From assembly GCA_015523485.1 (NCBI GenBank), contig WAKH01000077.1:1-46522 (forward strand): a stretch of DNA of 46,522 nt, written 5' to 3'. Positions 9,188 to 16,899 of this stretch are shown here, one piece after another (the stretch's first letter is position 1; every line of letters starts with the position of its first letter). Both the position numbers and the translations under genes were made by a program. The notes beneath the pieces are model-generated. The model was given only the letters and a program-made list of their open reading frames with translations, was not told where the DNA came from and did not search any database. The stretch is from Thermodiscus sp. GTDB lineage: Archaea > Thermoproteota > Thermoprotei_A > Sulfolobales > Acidilobaceae.

Positions 9188-9928
9188 ATGCGGGCGGGCG
9201 TGTTAGGATTGCCGGGCTTCAGGGGCATAAAAGCTATAGTAGATTTCAACAATTGTACTCTACAGAATCTATTATCACACGCTGAGAGACTTAGAAAGGA
9301 GTCTAACCTAAGGATACACATCATTAGAGTCATAAGAGAAGATAACAGGTTACATGCATGGGTCCGTATCGCTGGAAGTAAGTCAGCAATGAGGAAACTT
9401 CTGCAGAAGATAGCCAAGACCCGCGAGTCCTACTATACAATAATTGGTGAAACATATGGAGGAACGATAGTTTACATAACAGTCCCCTCGAAAAGATGTG
9501 GAAGGTCTACAAGCTGTCCTTTAGCCAGTCCTTCTCCCAGGATTATACCCATATCAACTGTCATTCAAGACGGTAAAATGAAAGCCCTAGTAGTAGCATC
9601 CTCAAAGAAATCATTGGATGCCCTAGCTAAGAAAGGTTTCCAGCTAGAGGTAATCGTGGGTGATCACGAGTCTCAACAATCGCTCACCAATAGGCAAGAG
9701 GAGATATTGATGAAAGCTTTTATGATAGGTTACTATTCTTATCCACGAAACGCCGATTTAAAGGATCTAGCCAAGGCTACAGGATTATCGCTCTCAACGG
9801 TGGCTGAATTGATAAGGAAAGCTGAAATGAAACTGATTAAGAGATTCCTGCTGGAGGAGCTGCTGATCGCATATATACGTAGAGATAGTGATGGAAGTCG
9901 GGAGAGGATAGAGGATAATAGTTGCTGA
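9188..9928 (+). CDS. HTH_10 / bacterio-opsin-activator-type transcriptional regulator
   Basis: C-terminal LTNRQEEILMKAFMIGYYSYPRNADLKDLAKATGLSLSTVAELIRKAEMKLIKRFL is the Bat HTH signature. Confidence 0.85.
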   Translation: MRAGVLGLPGFRGIKAIVDFNNCTLQNLLSHAERLRKESNLRIHIIRVIREDNRLHAWVRIAGSKSAMRKLLQKIAKTRESYYTIIGETYGGTIVYITVPSKRCGRSTSCPLASPSPRIIPISTVIQDGKMKALVVASSKKSLDALAKKGFQLEVIVGDHESQQSLTNRQEEILMKAFMIGYYSYPRNADLKDLAKATGLSLSTVAELIRKAEMKLIKRFLLEELLIAYIRRDSDGSRERIEDNSC

Positions 9929-9965
9929 GAGATTTCCAATTAACATTATTAAAAATAATTATATT

Positions 9966-11423
9966 CTAGTCTATTATAATTATGTTGAGTGAATATAGGA
10001 GAAGGATTAATCCCATTATACTCAATAATCCATAACTGTATTGTTGAGCTTTTTTACCTGCCATTTTGTTTAGGGTGGCCATCACTTTTTCATTACCTGT
10101 AGCCCATACTGCCAAGGCTATGGGAACCGAGATTCCTAGTGTAAATGAGGCTAGAGTAAGTAGACCTACTGTTAATTCGCTTCCAGCTATTAGTATCAGC
10201 GCACCTACGACGAGCGGAAAACTGCACTGAACCGCTAAAAGACCGTATAAGAAGCTGAATCCAACTATTCCTCTTTTGGTTAAGACTCCGATGTTAATGA
10301 ACGTAGGAACGCCTAGGACCCCTAGAATGCCAGCTGACAATAGTATCAAGGCAGCTGTTGGTAATAATATCCTGTTGACGGATGTCGTAATAGAACCTAG
10401 GACTAGGAAAAGTCCACCTATCATGAGTGCTCCTGCGGCTGTTGCTATCCCAGCTTTTACTGATGTTCCGGCTCCCAGGTTAGGCGTGCCCTCGCGGGAC
10501 ACCAGCATCGAGAGATACGCTAGGAGAACTGGAAATACGCACGGTGAGAACGCGGCAATCAAACCCGCTATTAGCGCGGTTGATACAGATGCTATTGCTC
10601 CGAGATTATAGCTTGATTCTTGCAATTCTACCTTTTCACCTGTTAACCCCGTTTGTATCGTTGCTGTTATTCCATCGAGCATAGATGCCATTTGTTCCGC
10701 CTCTGTAACTGATAGGTTTGGCACCATGCTTAGAATGATATTAACTAATGCACTCTTCCCACCAACATACTGTGATGGGGGAACGCCCTCTTCCAGACTC
10801 CTTCTGAGCAGGTTAGCTATTGTGTCATTACTTGAGTACACCCATTCCCTCAGATCTTCATTATTTAGCGATCTTGGTAACGTATGGCACTCCGTACAAG
10901 TTTCCTGCATTCTAACGAATACGTTCTCACTCAAACCCGATGAGGAAGTTGCCCACTCATACATTACATTAGTTATGTTGTTCCCCGTGAACGAACCTAC
11001 ATGACGGGCCACAGGTTTTCCATTTAGATACACAATGAATGTAGGCGTCTCCTCCACGCCATTATTTACGTAAATATCTATTGTTTCTTTACTAAGTTTC
11101 ACAACGTAGAATCTTATGGGGAGATCCGGGTTCCTCGCTAACTTACTCCAATACGGTTCCATTTGCTGGCATACTGGACACGTGTCGCTAGAGAACATAA
11201 TAGCTACTGGCTTGCTATTAGATAGCGCCTTGTCGAATTCTCCTTGACTTGTTATTATATAATCAACGTTACGACTTTCAACAAGCGAGAATGGATTGGC
11301 TTGTACTATGTAGAATAAGATTAGGCCTCCTATGATTACTGATACAAGGATTAGTATACCGGACTCCAAGCGCTCCCTGCTCCACGTATCCATTCTTAGT
11401 TTCCTAGGCAATACGCTCCCCAT
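9966..11423 (-). CDS. Thioredoxin - CXXCH segment - CcdA/DsbD membrane domain fusion
   Basis: TM anchor, thioredoxin-like domain with DTCPVCQQMEPYW and VEETPTFIVYLNGK, then QETCTECHTLPRSL (heme c motif), then CcdA-like TM domain with FSPCVFPVLLAYLSML and VQCSFPLVVGAL. Confidence 0.85.
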   Translation of the reverse strand: MGSVLPRKLRMDTWSRERLESGILILVSVIIGGLILFYIVQANPFSLVESRNVDYIITSQGEFDKALSNSKPVAIMFSSDTCPVCQQMEPYWSKLARNPDLPIRFYVVKLSKETIDIYVNNGVEETPTFIVYLNGKPVARHVGSFTGNNITNVMYEWATSSSGLSENVFVRMQETCTECHTLPRSLNNEDLREWVYSSNDTIANLLRRSLEEGVPPSQYVGGKSALVNIILSMVPNLSVTEAEQMASMLDGITATIQTGLTGEKVELQESSYNLGAIASVSTALIAGLIAAFSPCVFPVLLAYLSMLVSREGTPNLGAGTSVKAGIATAAGALMIGGLFLVLGSITTSVNRILLPTAALILLSAGILGVLGVPTFINIGVLTKRGIVGFSFLYGLLAVQCSFPLVVGALILIAGSELTVGLLTLASFTLGISVPIALAVWATGNEKVMATLNKMAGKKAQQYSYGLLSIMGLILLLYSLNIIIID

Positions 11424-11508
11424 CCAGCCTGGTAGCTTAGCAATCTAATGTTGATAATGCCTAATCCATATATTTACGAATACTGTAATTACACAGGGAT
11501 GCAGCTAT

Positions 11509-12957
11509 TTACTTGCGAATAGACCTGTAGAGCCCGTATATTTTACATTTGGGGCAAAGCCAGATTTGCTCTTGCACCCACTTAGGTGCGCCTCTCCTCT
11601 TCAGGATTTCTTCAACGTGCCTTATCATCTTAAGACTCCCAATCGGTCTTCCACATAGTTTACATTTAGCAATTTTATCACTCGTTAGTGTTACCTTCTT
11701 ATCCAGTATATCATTATTATAGACATATTTTAGGTTGATTGCTTCGTGACTACAAGCCCATACGCATTCCCAACAGGCATCACAATATGCATGGTTAAAC
11801 CTCAATGAGATACTGTTTTCGGTGACTTCTAGTGCAAGGGCACCAGTAGGACACATGCTCGAGCAGGCATCGCACAGTAGACAACTATCCTGGTCTACAT
11901 TAACATAGCCAATTACGGGCGCATCAAATGCCAGGTTCTTTACTCCATACAATTCGGTTAGCATCCTCACCTGCGAAATCTTTCTAGATGGCAGCATCTT
12001 ACTACTCTTTGTTATTCCTTCACTATTGTTGAATAAAATTAATAAATCAACCAACTCATCAACATTTTCGGCTATGCCAACTGGTAGTCCAGAATAGTTT
12101 CTTAATTTATCTTTATTCCAAATCTTACTGTTATCATTATAAATCGCTATGCTAAAACCAGCTGCGAGTGACGCCACCAAATGAAAATCTGTGAAATGAT
12201 CTATTCGATCCAAGGTTACTAGTACAGCCGGATTGATTTTTTCCTTGTTTTCAAATAGTCCTCCAATTATAGATGATGCTTTCTTTTTGGATACAATAAT
12301 GAGGGTTAAGCTCCGCTTGGCCCTCATTCTTAGGTTATCAATAAAGTAGGTGTAAGAGGAGTTCTCGAATGCTGGCATATTGAGGAGTTGATGTGGACAA
12401 CTCCATAGGCAAATACCGCATGAGTCGCAGAGAACGGGATTAACTTTGGGTGGTTTGCCTCGTAGTGCTTCTTTTGGACACGATTCAATACAGAGGTTAC
12501 AGTTTGGGTGGGCTACGCATCTATCCTCCATTGTAATGTACGGTGCGGAATAGTATTTTGTTATACTTTTAATAGGATTAGTGATTAGGTCTCTCCTACT
12601 AACACGTTTCGATAAAGTGTATGATTTTGGTACTCTGTCAAGTTTAGTCATCATTATCATCAATAGTTTTGATAATAACAAGTCTGCGGCCGTTAATGCT
12701 GGTTCTGCTAATTCAAATTCTATGGGATCAACCGGGAAATATGCATATGGATTGACACCTTGTAGTTCGATTCTTTGGATTAGGTCGGTATAAGTTGACC
12801 ATGCTCCGCTATATAATCCCAATACTTTCATATTTTTAATAATATAATATAATATTTTTTCCTCTATTTTCTCGATTGGATAGAATTCAACTTGTACTGG
12901 CAAACTTCTAGTGTCAAGCCCGACATCTTCCTGGGCTATAATAATCATCCCTTCCAC
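11509..12957 (-). CDS. Cytoplasmic polyferredoxin-type protein with four [4Fe-4S] motifs and C-terminal CxxC/CxxC zinc-ribbon-like tail
   Basis: CNLCIESCP, CDSCGICLWSCP, CLLCDACSSMCP, CDACWECVWACS, then CKLCGRP...WLCPKCK; no signal peptide. Confidence 0.8.
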   Translation of the reverse strand: MEGMIIIAQEDVGLDTRSLPVQVEFYPIEKIEEKILYYIIKNMKVLGLYSGAWSTYTDLIQRIELQGVNPYAYFPVDPIEFELAEPALTAADLLLSKLLMIMMTKLDRVPKSYTLSKRVSRRDLITNPIKSITKYYSAPYITMEDRCVAHPNCNLCIESCPKEALRGKPPKVNPVLCDSCGICLWSCPHQLLNMPAFENSSYTYFIDNLRMRAKRSLTLIIVSKKKASSIIGGLFENKEKINPAVLVTLDRIDHFTDFHLVASLAAGFSIAIYNDNSKIWNKDKLRNYSGLPVGIAENVDELVDLLILFNNSEGITKSSKMLPSRKISQVRMLTELYGVKNLAFDAPVIGYVNVDQDSCLLCDACSSMCPTGALALEVTENSISLRFNHAYCDACWECVWACSHEAINLKYVYNNDILDKKVTLTSDKIAKCKLCGRPIGSLKMIRHVEEILKRRGAPKWVQEQIWLCPKCKIYGLYRSIRK

Positions 12958-13154
12958 CTTATCGAGGCGATGTTACTCACTGCCCAATCATCGCGAGTAC
13001 TACTCATTACTATTACATGCTTGTAACGTATAGTCGACTCGTTTTAACCTATACATTGTTTGTTTTACATGATGTAACTATCACCGTAATTTTACGGGTC
13101 TTCCTTCTTTTTCTGATATTCCTATATGATCCTTTATTTGAGGCTGATCTTATC

Positions 13155-13862
13155 TTGACCGGATATACAATAAAAATAACATATAAAAACATAAAAATAT
13201 CGATAATCGCTGCTCTAGTAATGTTAACCCTAGCCTTACCACTAGCCAACGCAACCAGCACAGAAACAGGTGAAATCTACACTCTATATCCATGCTCAAA
13301 CTGCCACAGTAAGATAACAGTAACTGGAAACACTCATTGGAGCTACTTCCACGATGTAAACCTTACAGCTGGAGCACATAGCGGACTAATGTGCTCTAAC
13401 TGTCACGATCCCCAGTCCAATATGATGAACCTCGTGAACGGAGTCCCAATCGCCCTTATAGGTCTACATAACCAGTCCCAACTAATGGAAGTAAATACTC
13501 TCTGTGGAATATGCCATACGAAGGAATTCGAAGCATACAACCTGGGAGCACACGGTAACGTCACCTATGAATGCATCAACGGTACCTATATTGACGTAAA
13601 AGGTTACAATGGCGTAACCTACAGGCTACACCTCTGCGACAACTACTATAACCTGACAACAAAGCCAGCAAACCCATGTGTAACCTGCCACAACCCCCAT
13701 GAACCGACATACTACGCCTTAAGCGTTCTTCCACCGCCTAGCGACAGGGTCCCACCACCGGATGAGACAAACATATTGATAGGCGGCATATCAGTAGTGA
13801 TCACAGGTCTTTCGCTGATCTTCGCTGGACACCTCATTGCATCACGATCTCCTAGGAGGTGA
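13155..13862 (+). CDS. Tetraheme c-type cytochrome with signal peptide and C-terminal TM anchor (ORF opens at 13017; start uncertain, TTG 13155 proposed)
   Basis: Four CXXCH: CSNCH, CSNCH, CGICH, CVTCH; signal-like KISIIAALVMLTLALPLANA; C-terminal IGGISVVITGLSLIFAGHLIA. Confidence 0.85.
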   Translation: MTGYTIKITYKNIKISIIAALVMLTLALPLANATSTETGEIYTLYPCSNCHSKITVTGNTHWSYFHDVNLTAGAHSGLMCSNCHDPQSNMMNLVNGVPIALIGLHNQSQLMEVNTLCGICHTKEFEAYNLGAHGNVTYECINGTYIDVKGYNGVTYRLHLCDNYYNLTTKPANPCVTCHNPHEPTYYALSVLPPPSDRVPPPDETNILIGGISVVITGLSLIFAGHLIASRSPRR

Positions 13863-13868
13863 AAAGAA

Positions 13869-14912
13869 GTGAGTAATGGGAATGGAAAAAAGATAGATGA
13901 GGGAAGGAGGACAACATTAAAGCTACTTGCCCTAGCAGCTTTGCTCTCTACGGTAGACTTTGCAGTATTCGATAAGAGTGAGTTCAAAAAGATGCTTAGA
14001 AAGGTTGGCCTCGACGAGATACTCGGTGTAGCGGACGCTAGGCAGGGTCTCGGAGATTTCGAGCGAAGAGCCCTCGAGAAAGAAAAGATGCTAAAATCTC
14101 TGTGTGATCAAGCAGCTGAACAGCTATGTAGCGAGAAAGGAGAGACTAGCTCCGAATGCCTCCTAGCTAGAAAGAAATGCTCCAAGCTAGTAGTAAAATC
14201 AACTCCAGCCAGAGAGGGTAAGAGGTTCGCGATGGCACTTGACGTCGACAAGTGTATTGGATGTAGGAGATGTGAATATGCTTGCGTGATGGAGAATAAC
14301 ACTGTTAGAGACGCTGGTATGGACTGGATACGTATATATGAGGTTGACAGAGAGGCTGTAGAGCAGTTAGAGGGCGCTCGAGACGACTATCTTGTCGCAC
14401 CGAAACCAGGAAAAGTATATGTCCCAGTGGCATGTATGCACTGCGAAGATCCACCCTGTACAATGGTATGTCCTGTTGTTGCTACCTGGAAAGAGAAAGA
14501 TGGCATTGTCGTAATAGATTATGACAAGTGCATTGGATGTAAGTACTGTGTAGTAGCATGTCCATATGGTGCTAGGAGATTCAACCTGTTCAAACCGAAA
14601 CTTAACCCGCTTGACCTCAATCCAAACATGCATATCCTTGGCAATGTCCCGCGACCAGTCCATGTCGTAGAGAAGTGTACATGGTGTGTACAAAGAACCC
14701 GTGATGGCGGCATACCAGCTTGTGTGGAAGCATGTCCAGTTGGAGCAAGAGTGTTCGGAGACTTGAAGGACCCGGAGAGTCCAATAAGGAAGGTTATCGA
14801 AGAGTATGGCGTGTTCGTGCTAAAACCTGAGGCCGGAACCAATCCTCGCTTCTTCTACTTCTTCGGTGGAGCCAGAACCCCTCCAAGGAAATCGGAGGGT
14901 GGTGAAAAGTGA
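13869..14912 (+). CDS. NrfC/DmsB-type electron-transfer ferredoxin subunit with probable Tat signal
   Basis: GRRTTLKLLALAALL twin-Arg leader; CIGCRRCEYAC, CMHCEDPPCTMVCP, CIGCKYCVVACP, CTWCVQ...CVEACP. Confidence 0.88.
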   Translation: MSNGNGKKIDEGRRTTLKLLALAALLSTVDFAVFDKSEFKKMLRKVGLDEILGVADARQGLGDFERRALEKEKMLKSLCDQAAEQLCSEKGETSSECLLARKKCSKLVVKSTPAREGKRFAMALDVDKCIGCRRCEYACVMENNTVRDAGMDWIRIYEVDREAVEQLEGARDDYLVAPKPGKVYVPVACMHCEDPPCTMVCPVVATWKEKDGIVVIDYDKCIGCKYCVVACPYGARRFNLFKPKLNPLDLNPNMHILGNVPRPVHVVEKCTWCVQRTRDGGIPACVEACPVGARVFGDLKDPESPIRKVIEEYGVFVLKPEAGTNPRFFYFFGGARTPPRKSEGGEK

Positions 14913-16162
14913 GTAAGGGTATAGGCGAGAAGGTGCTAGAAGCGGTTGACTCCCTAATCTACATATTCAGGGAAGGCGTGAAGGGCTCCAAGGCCTACAA
15001 ACTACTACTCGCGGGTCTCGGCATAATGGCCGTATATGGGATCTATCTATGGATATTCGTTCAACACGCACCAATCTTCCTTGGATCAGATAACGGCGGG
15101 CTCTACATGACAGGAGTGAATGAAGACGTTCCCTGGGGGCTCTACATATCATTCTTCACGTTTTGGGTCGGTGTCGCCGCATCCGCGGTAATCTTCAGCT
15201 TCGCGGGATACGTATTTGGCGATAAGGAATTCAAGAGGATAGTTCCGCTGGCCGAGGCGCAAGCTGTCGTAGCATTGATCATAACTGTTTGGGGTATTGT
15301 AGCCAACTTAGGCCATCCAGAGAGAGGTTTAATCTACATGCCGAGATTCGAGAACCTGCGAAGCATGCTGGATTGGGACTTCACAGTGATTTTCACCTAT
15401 ATGGGCCTCAACGCGATAGCGTTCGTATACACGATACACAAGTATAGGAGAGGAGAAGAAGTCCCATGGAAATTCCTAGTAATATTCATGATAGTCTCAA
15501 CGCCGTTCGCCATAGGAATACACACTGTAACGGCCTGGATCTTCCACGCACTAACAGCGAGGCCAGCACTTAACACCGCGTTACTAGCTCCTAGATTCAT
15601 AGCTACAGCATTCGCTAGTGGACCAGCATTGCTATTGATTGTCGTATATCTTGCTGAGAAATACACTGACTGGTTTAAGGTTGACCTAAAACTCTATCGG
15701 ACAACTTTGAACGTGATAGTAGTAGCGTTAGCAACAGGCCTCTTCTTCACACTAGCCGAGATACATGAGGCATTCTGGTATACAACCGAGCCTCTGAAGC
15801 GATCACAGCTTTTAGCAACATTCCTGGGAGGACCCAGCTTACTATTGACATTCATGATCTGGTTATGGATCGGTCTGGGAACAGCCGCAGCCTTACTAGG
15901 AATGGCTCCCCCGATGAGAAAGTCCAAGAAGAAAATCGTATATATAGCACTCCTCACGTTCATTGCGGTCTTCTCAGAGAAGACACTAAGCACGATCCTT
16001 CCCGGATTCATCATAAACCCGATACATGTTCCAGCAGAGTATCATATTACACCGATAGAGGTCTTCGTAGGTATAGGCATACACGCGACTGTGTTTATTT
16101 TATACGCGATTTTAATAAAGTCCTATCTTATTACTCTCAGGGCTAAGGGGGTGAATGTATAA
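14909..16162 (+). CDS. NrfD/PsrC-family membrane quinol-oxidizing subunit
   Basis: Multi-TM, overlaps the FeS gene stop (ATG/TGA type coupling); NrfD-like segments SFFTFWVGVAASAVIFSFAGYVFGDKEFKRI, GHPERGLIYM, HTVTAWIFHALTARPALNTALLAPRFIATAFASGPALLLIVV. Confidence 0.88.
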   Translation: MSKGIGEKVLEAVDSLIYIFREGVKGSKAYKLLLAGLGIMAVYGIYLWIFVQHAPIFLGSDNGGLYMTGVNEDVPWGLYISFFTFWVGVAASAVIFSFAGYVFGDKEFKRIVPLAEAQAVVALIITVWGIVANLGHPERGLIYMPRFENLRSMLDWDFTVIFTYMGLNAIAFVYTIHKYRRGEEVPWKFLVIFMIVSTPFAIGIHTVTAWIFHALTARPALNTALLAPRFIATAFASGPALLLIVVYLAEKYTDWFKVDLKLYRTTLNVIVVALATGLFFTLAEIHEAFWYTTEPLKRSQLLATFLGGPSLLLTFMIWLWIGLGTAAALLGMAPPMRKSKKKIVYIALLTFIAVFSEKTLSTILPGFIINPIHVPAEYHITPIEVFVGIGIHATVFILYAILIKSYLITLRAKGVNV

Positions 16163-16777
16163 ATGGGTAAAATTCACTGGATAATTATAATAATGATAGT
16201 ATTGGGGGCATATGCATTTACGATAGCCCACTCGCAGCCATCAGAAGAGCAGGCTAGACAAGCATTCGAACAAAGCGGTTGCTACGGCTGCCACACAACC
16301 CACGAGTGGACTGACTTAACGGCAACTATAACGGATTGGGCTCACATGTATGACAGCTTGGATGAGGCTGCACAAAGCGTTGGATACTCGAGTTTCGATG
16401 ACCTCATGACAACAATGAAGGACTGGGCTGGTTTATATGGCGGCATTAGCGACCAACAATATCAAACTATATACGAATATTTCGTATATCTATTCAACTC
16501 TTCGAAACCAGCGCAACCAACTACCACTACAACAACCACAACACAGGCCACTGGCCAGGAAACCGTGACTGAGACTCTTACTATAACTAAGGAGAAGACG
16601 GTTACAGAGACGCAGAGCGTATATGTAGTTCTCAACGAGTCCAAAGTAGTAGAACGAACAGTCACGGAAAGTGTTCCGCCGGCAAAGCCGCCCAGTGCAT
16701 TCAACTACGCCGCTATTGTAGCAGCGATATTGGCACTGGCTGGTCTAGGCTACTTAATCTACATAATTAAAAAATAA
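16163..16777 (+). CDS. Monoheme cytochrome c, Thr-rich linker and C-terminal TM anchor
   Basis: Signal peptide, SGCYGCHTTHEW, PTTTTTTTTQATGQETVTET linker, AIVAAILALAGLGYLIYIIKK tail. Confidence 0.85.
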   Translation: MGKIHWIIIIMIVLGAYAFTIAHSQPSEEQARQAFEQSGCYGCHTTHEWTDLTATITDWAHMYDSLDEAAQSVGYSSFDDLMTTMKDWAGLYGGISDQQYQTIYEYFVYLFNSSKPAQPTTTTTTTTQATGQETVTETLTITKEKTVTETQSVYVVLNESKVVERTVTESVPPAKPPSAFNYAAIVAAILALAGLGYLIYIIKK

Positions 16778-16783
16778 TTTTTT
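16778..16783 (+). terminator. Possible T-tract terminator after the monoheme cytochrome gene
   Basis: TTTTTT run immediately after the stop codon, before an independent TATA element. Confidence 0.35.
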
Positions 16784-16823
16784 ATTAATATTATGAATTA
16801 TATAACGTACATTTACGGTGTCA

Positions 16824-16832
16824 TATATAAAA
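16824..16832 (+). promoter_or_regulatory. Candidate TATA box for the octaheme cytochrome gene
   Basis: TATATAAAA about 70 nt upstream of ATG 16900 in an AT-rich intergenic gap. Confidence 0.45.
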
Positions 16833-16899
16833 TCAGTTCTACGAAGGTTATACTTAATCGAACATCAATATATGTGAATTCATACGTGGGGGCTGCATT

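Noticed and set aside
14519-14842. Antisense ORFs within the FeS/NrfD genes (also 14367..14693, 15397..15666, 15694..16014, 16462..16704, 18651..19034)
   Set aside because: Products of codon bias opposite real genes; no own promoter or family similarity.
16521-16545. ACC/ACA triplet repeat
   Set aside because: Encodes the Thr-rich linker of the monoheme cytochrome; not a mobile or CRISPR repeat.
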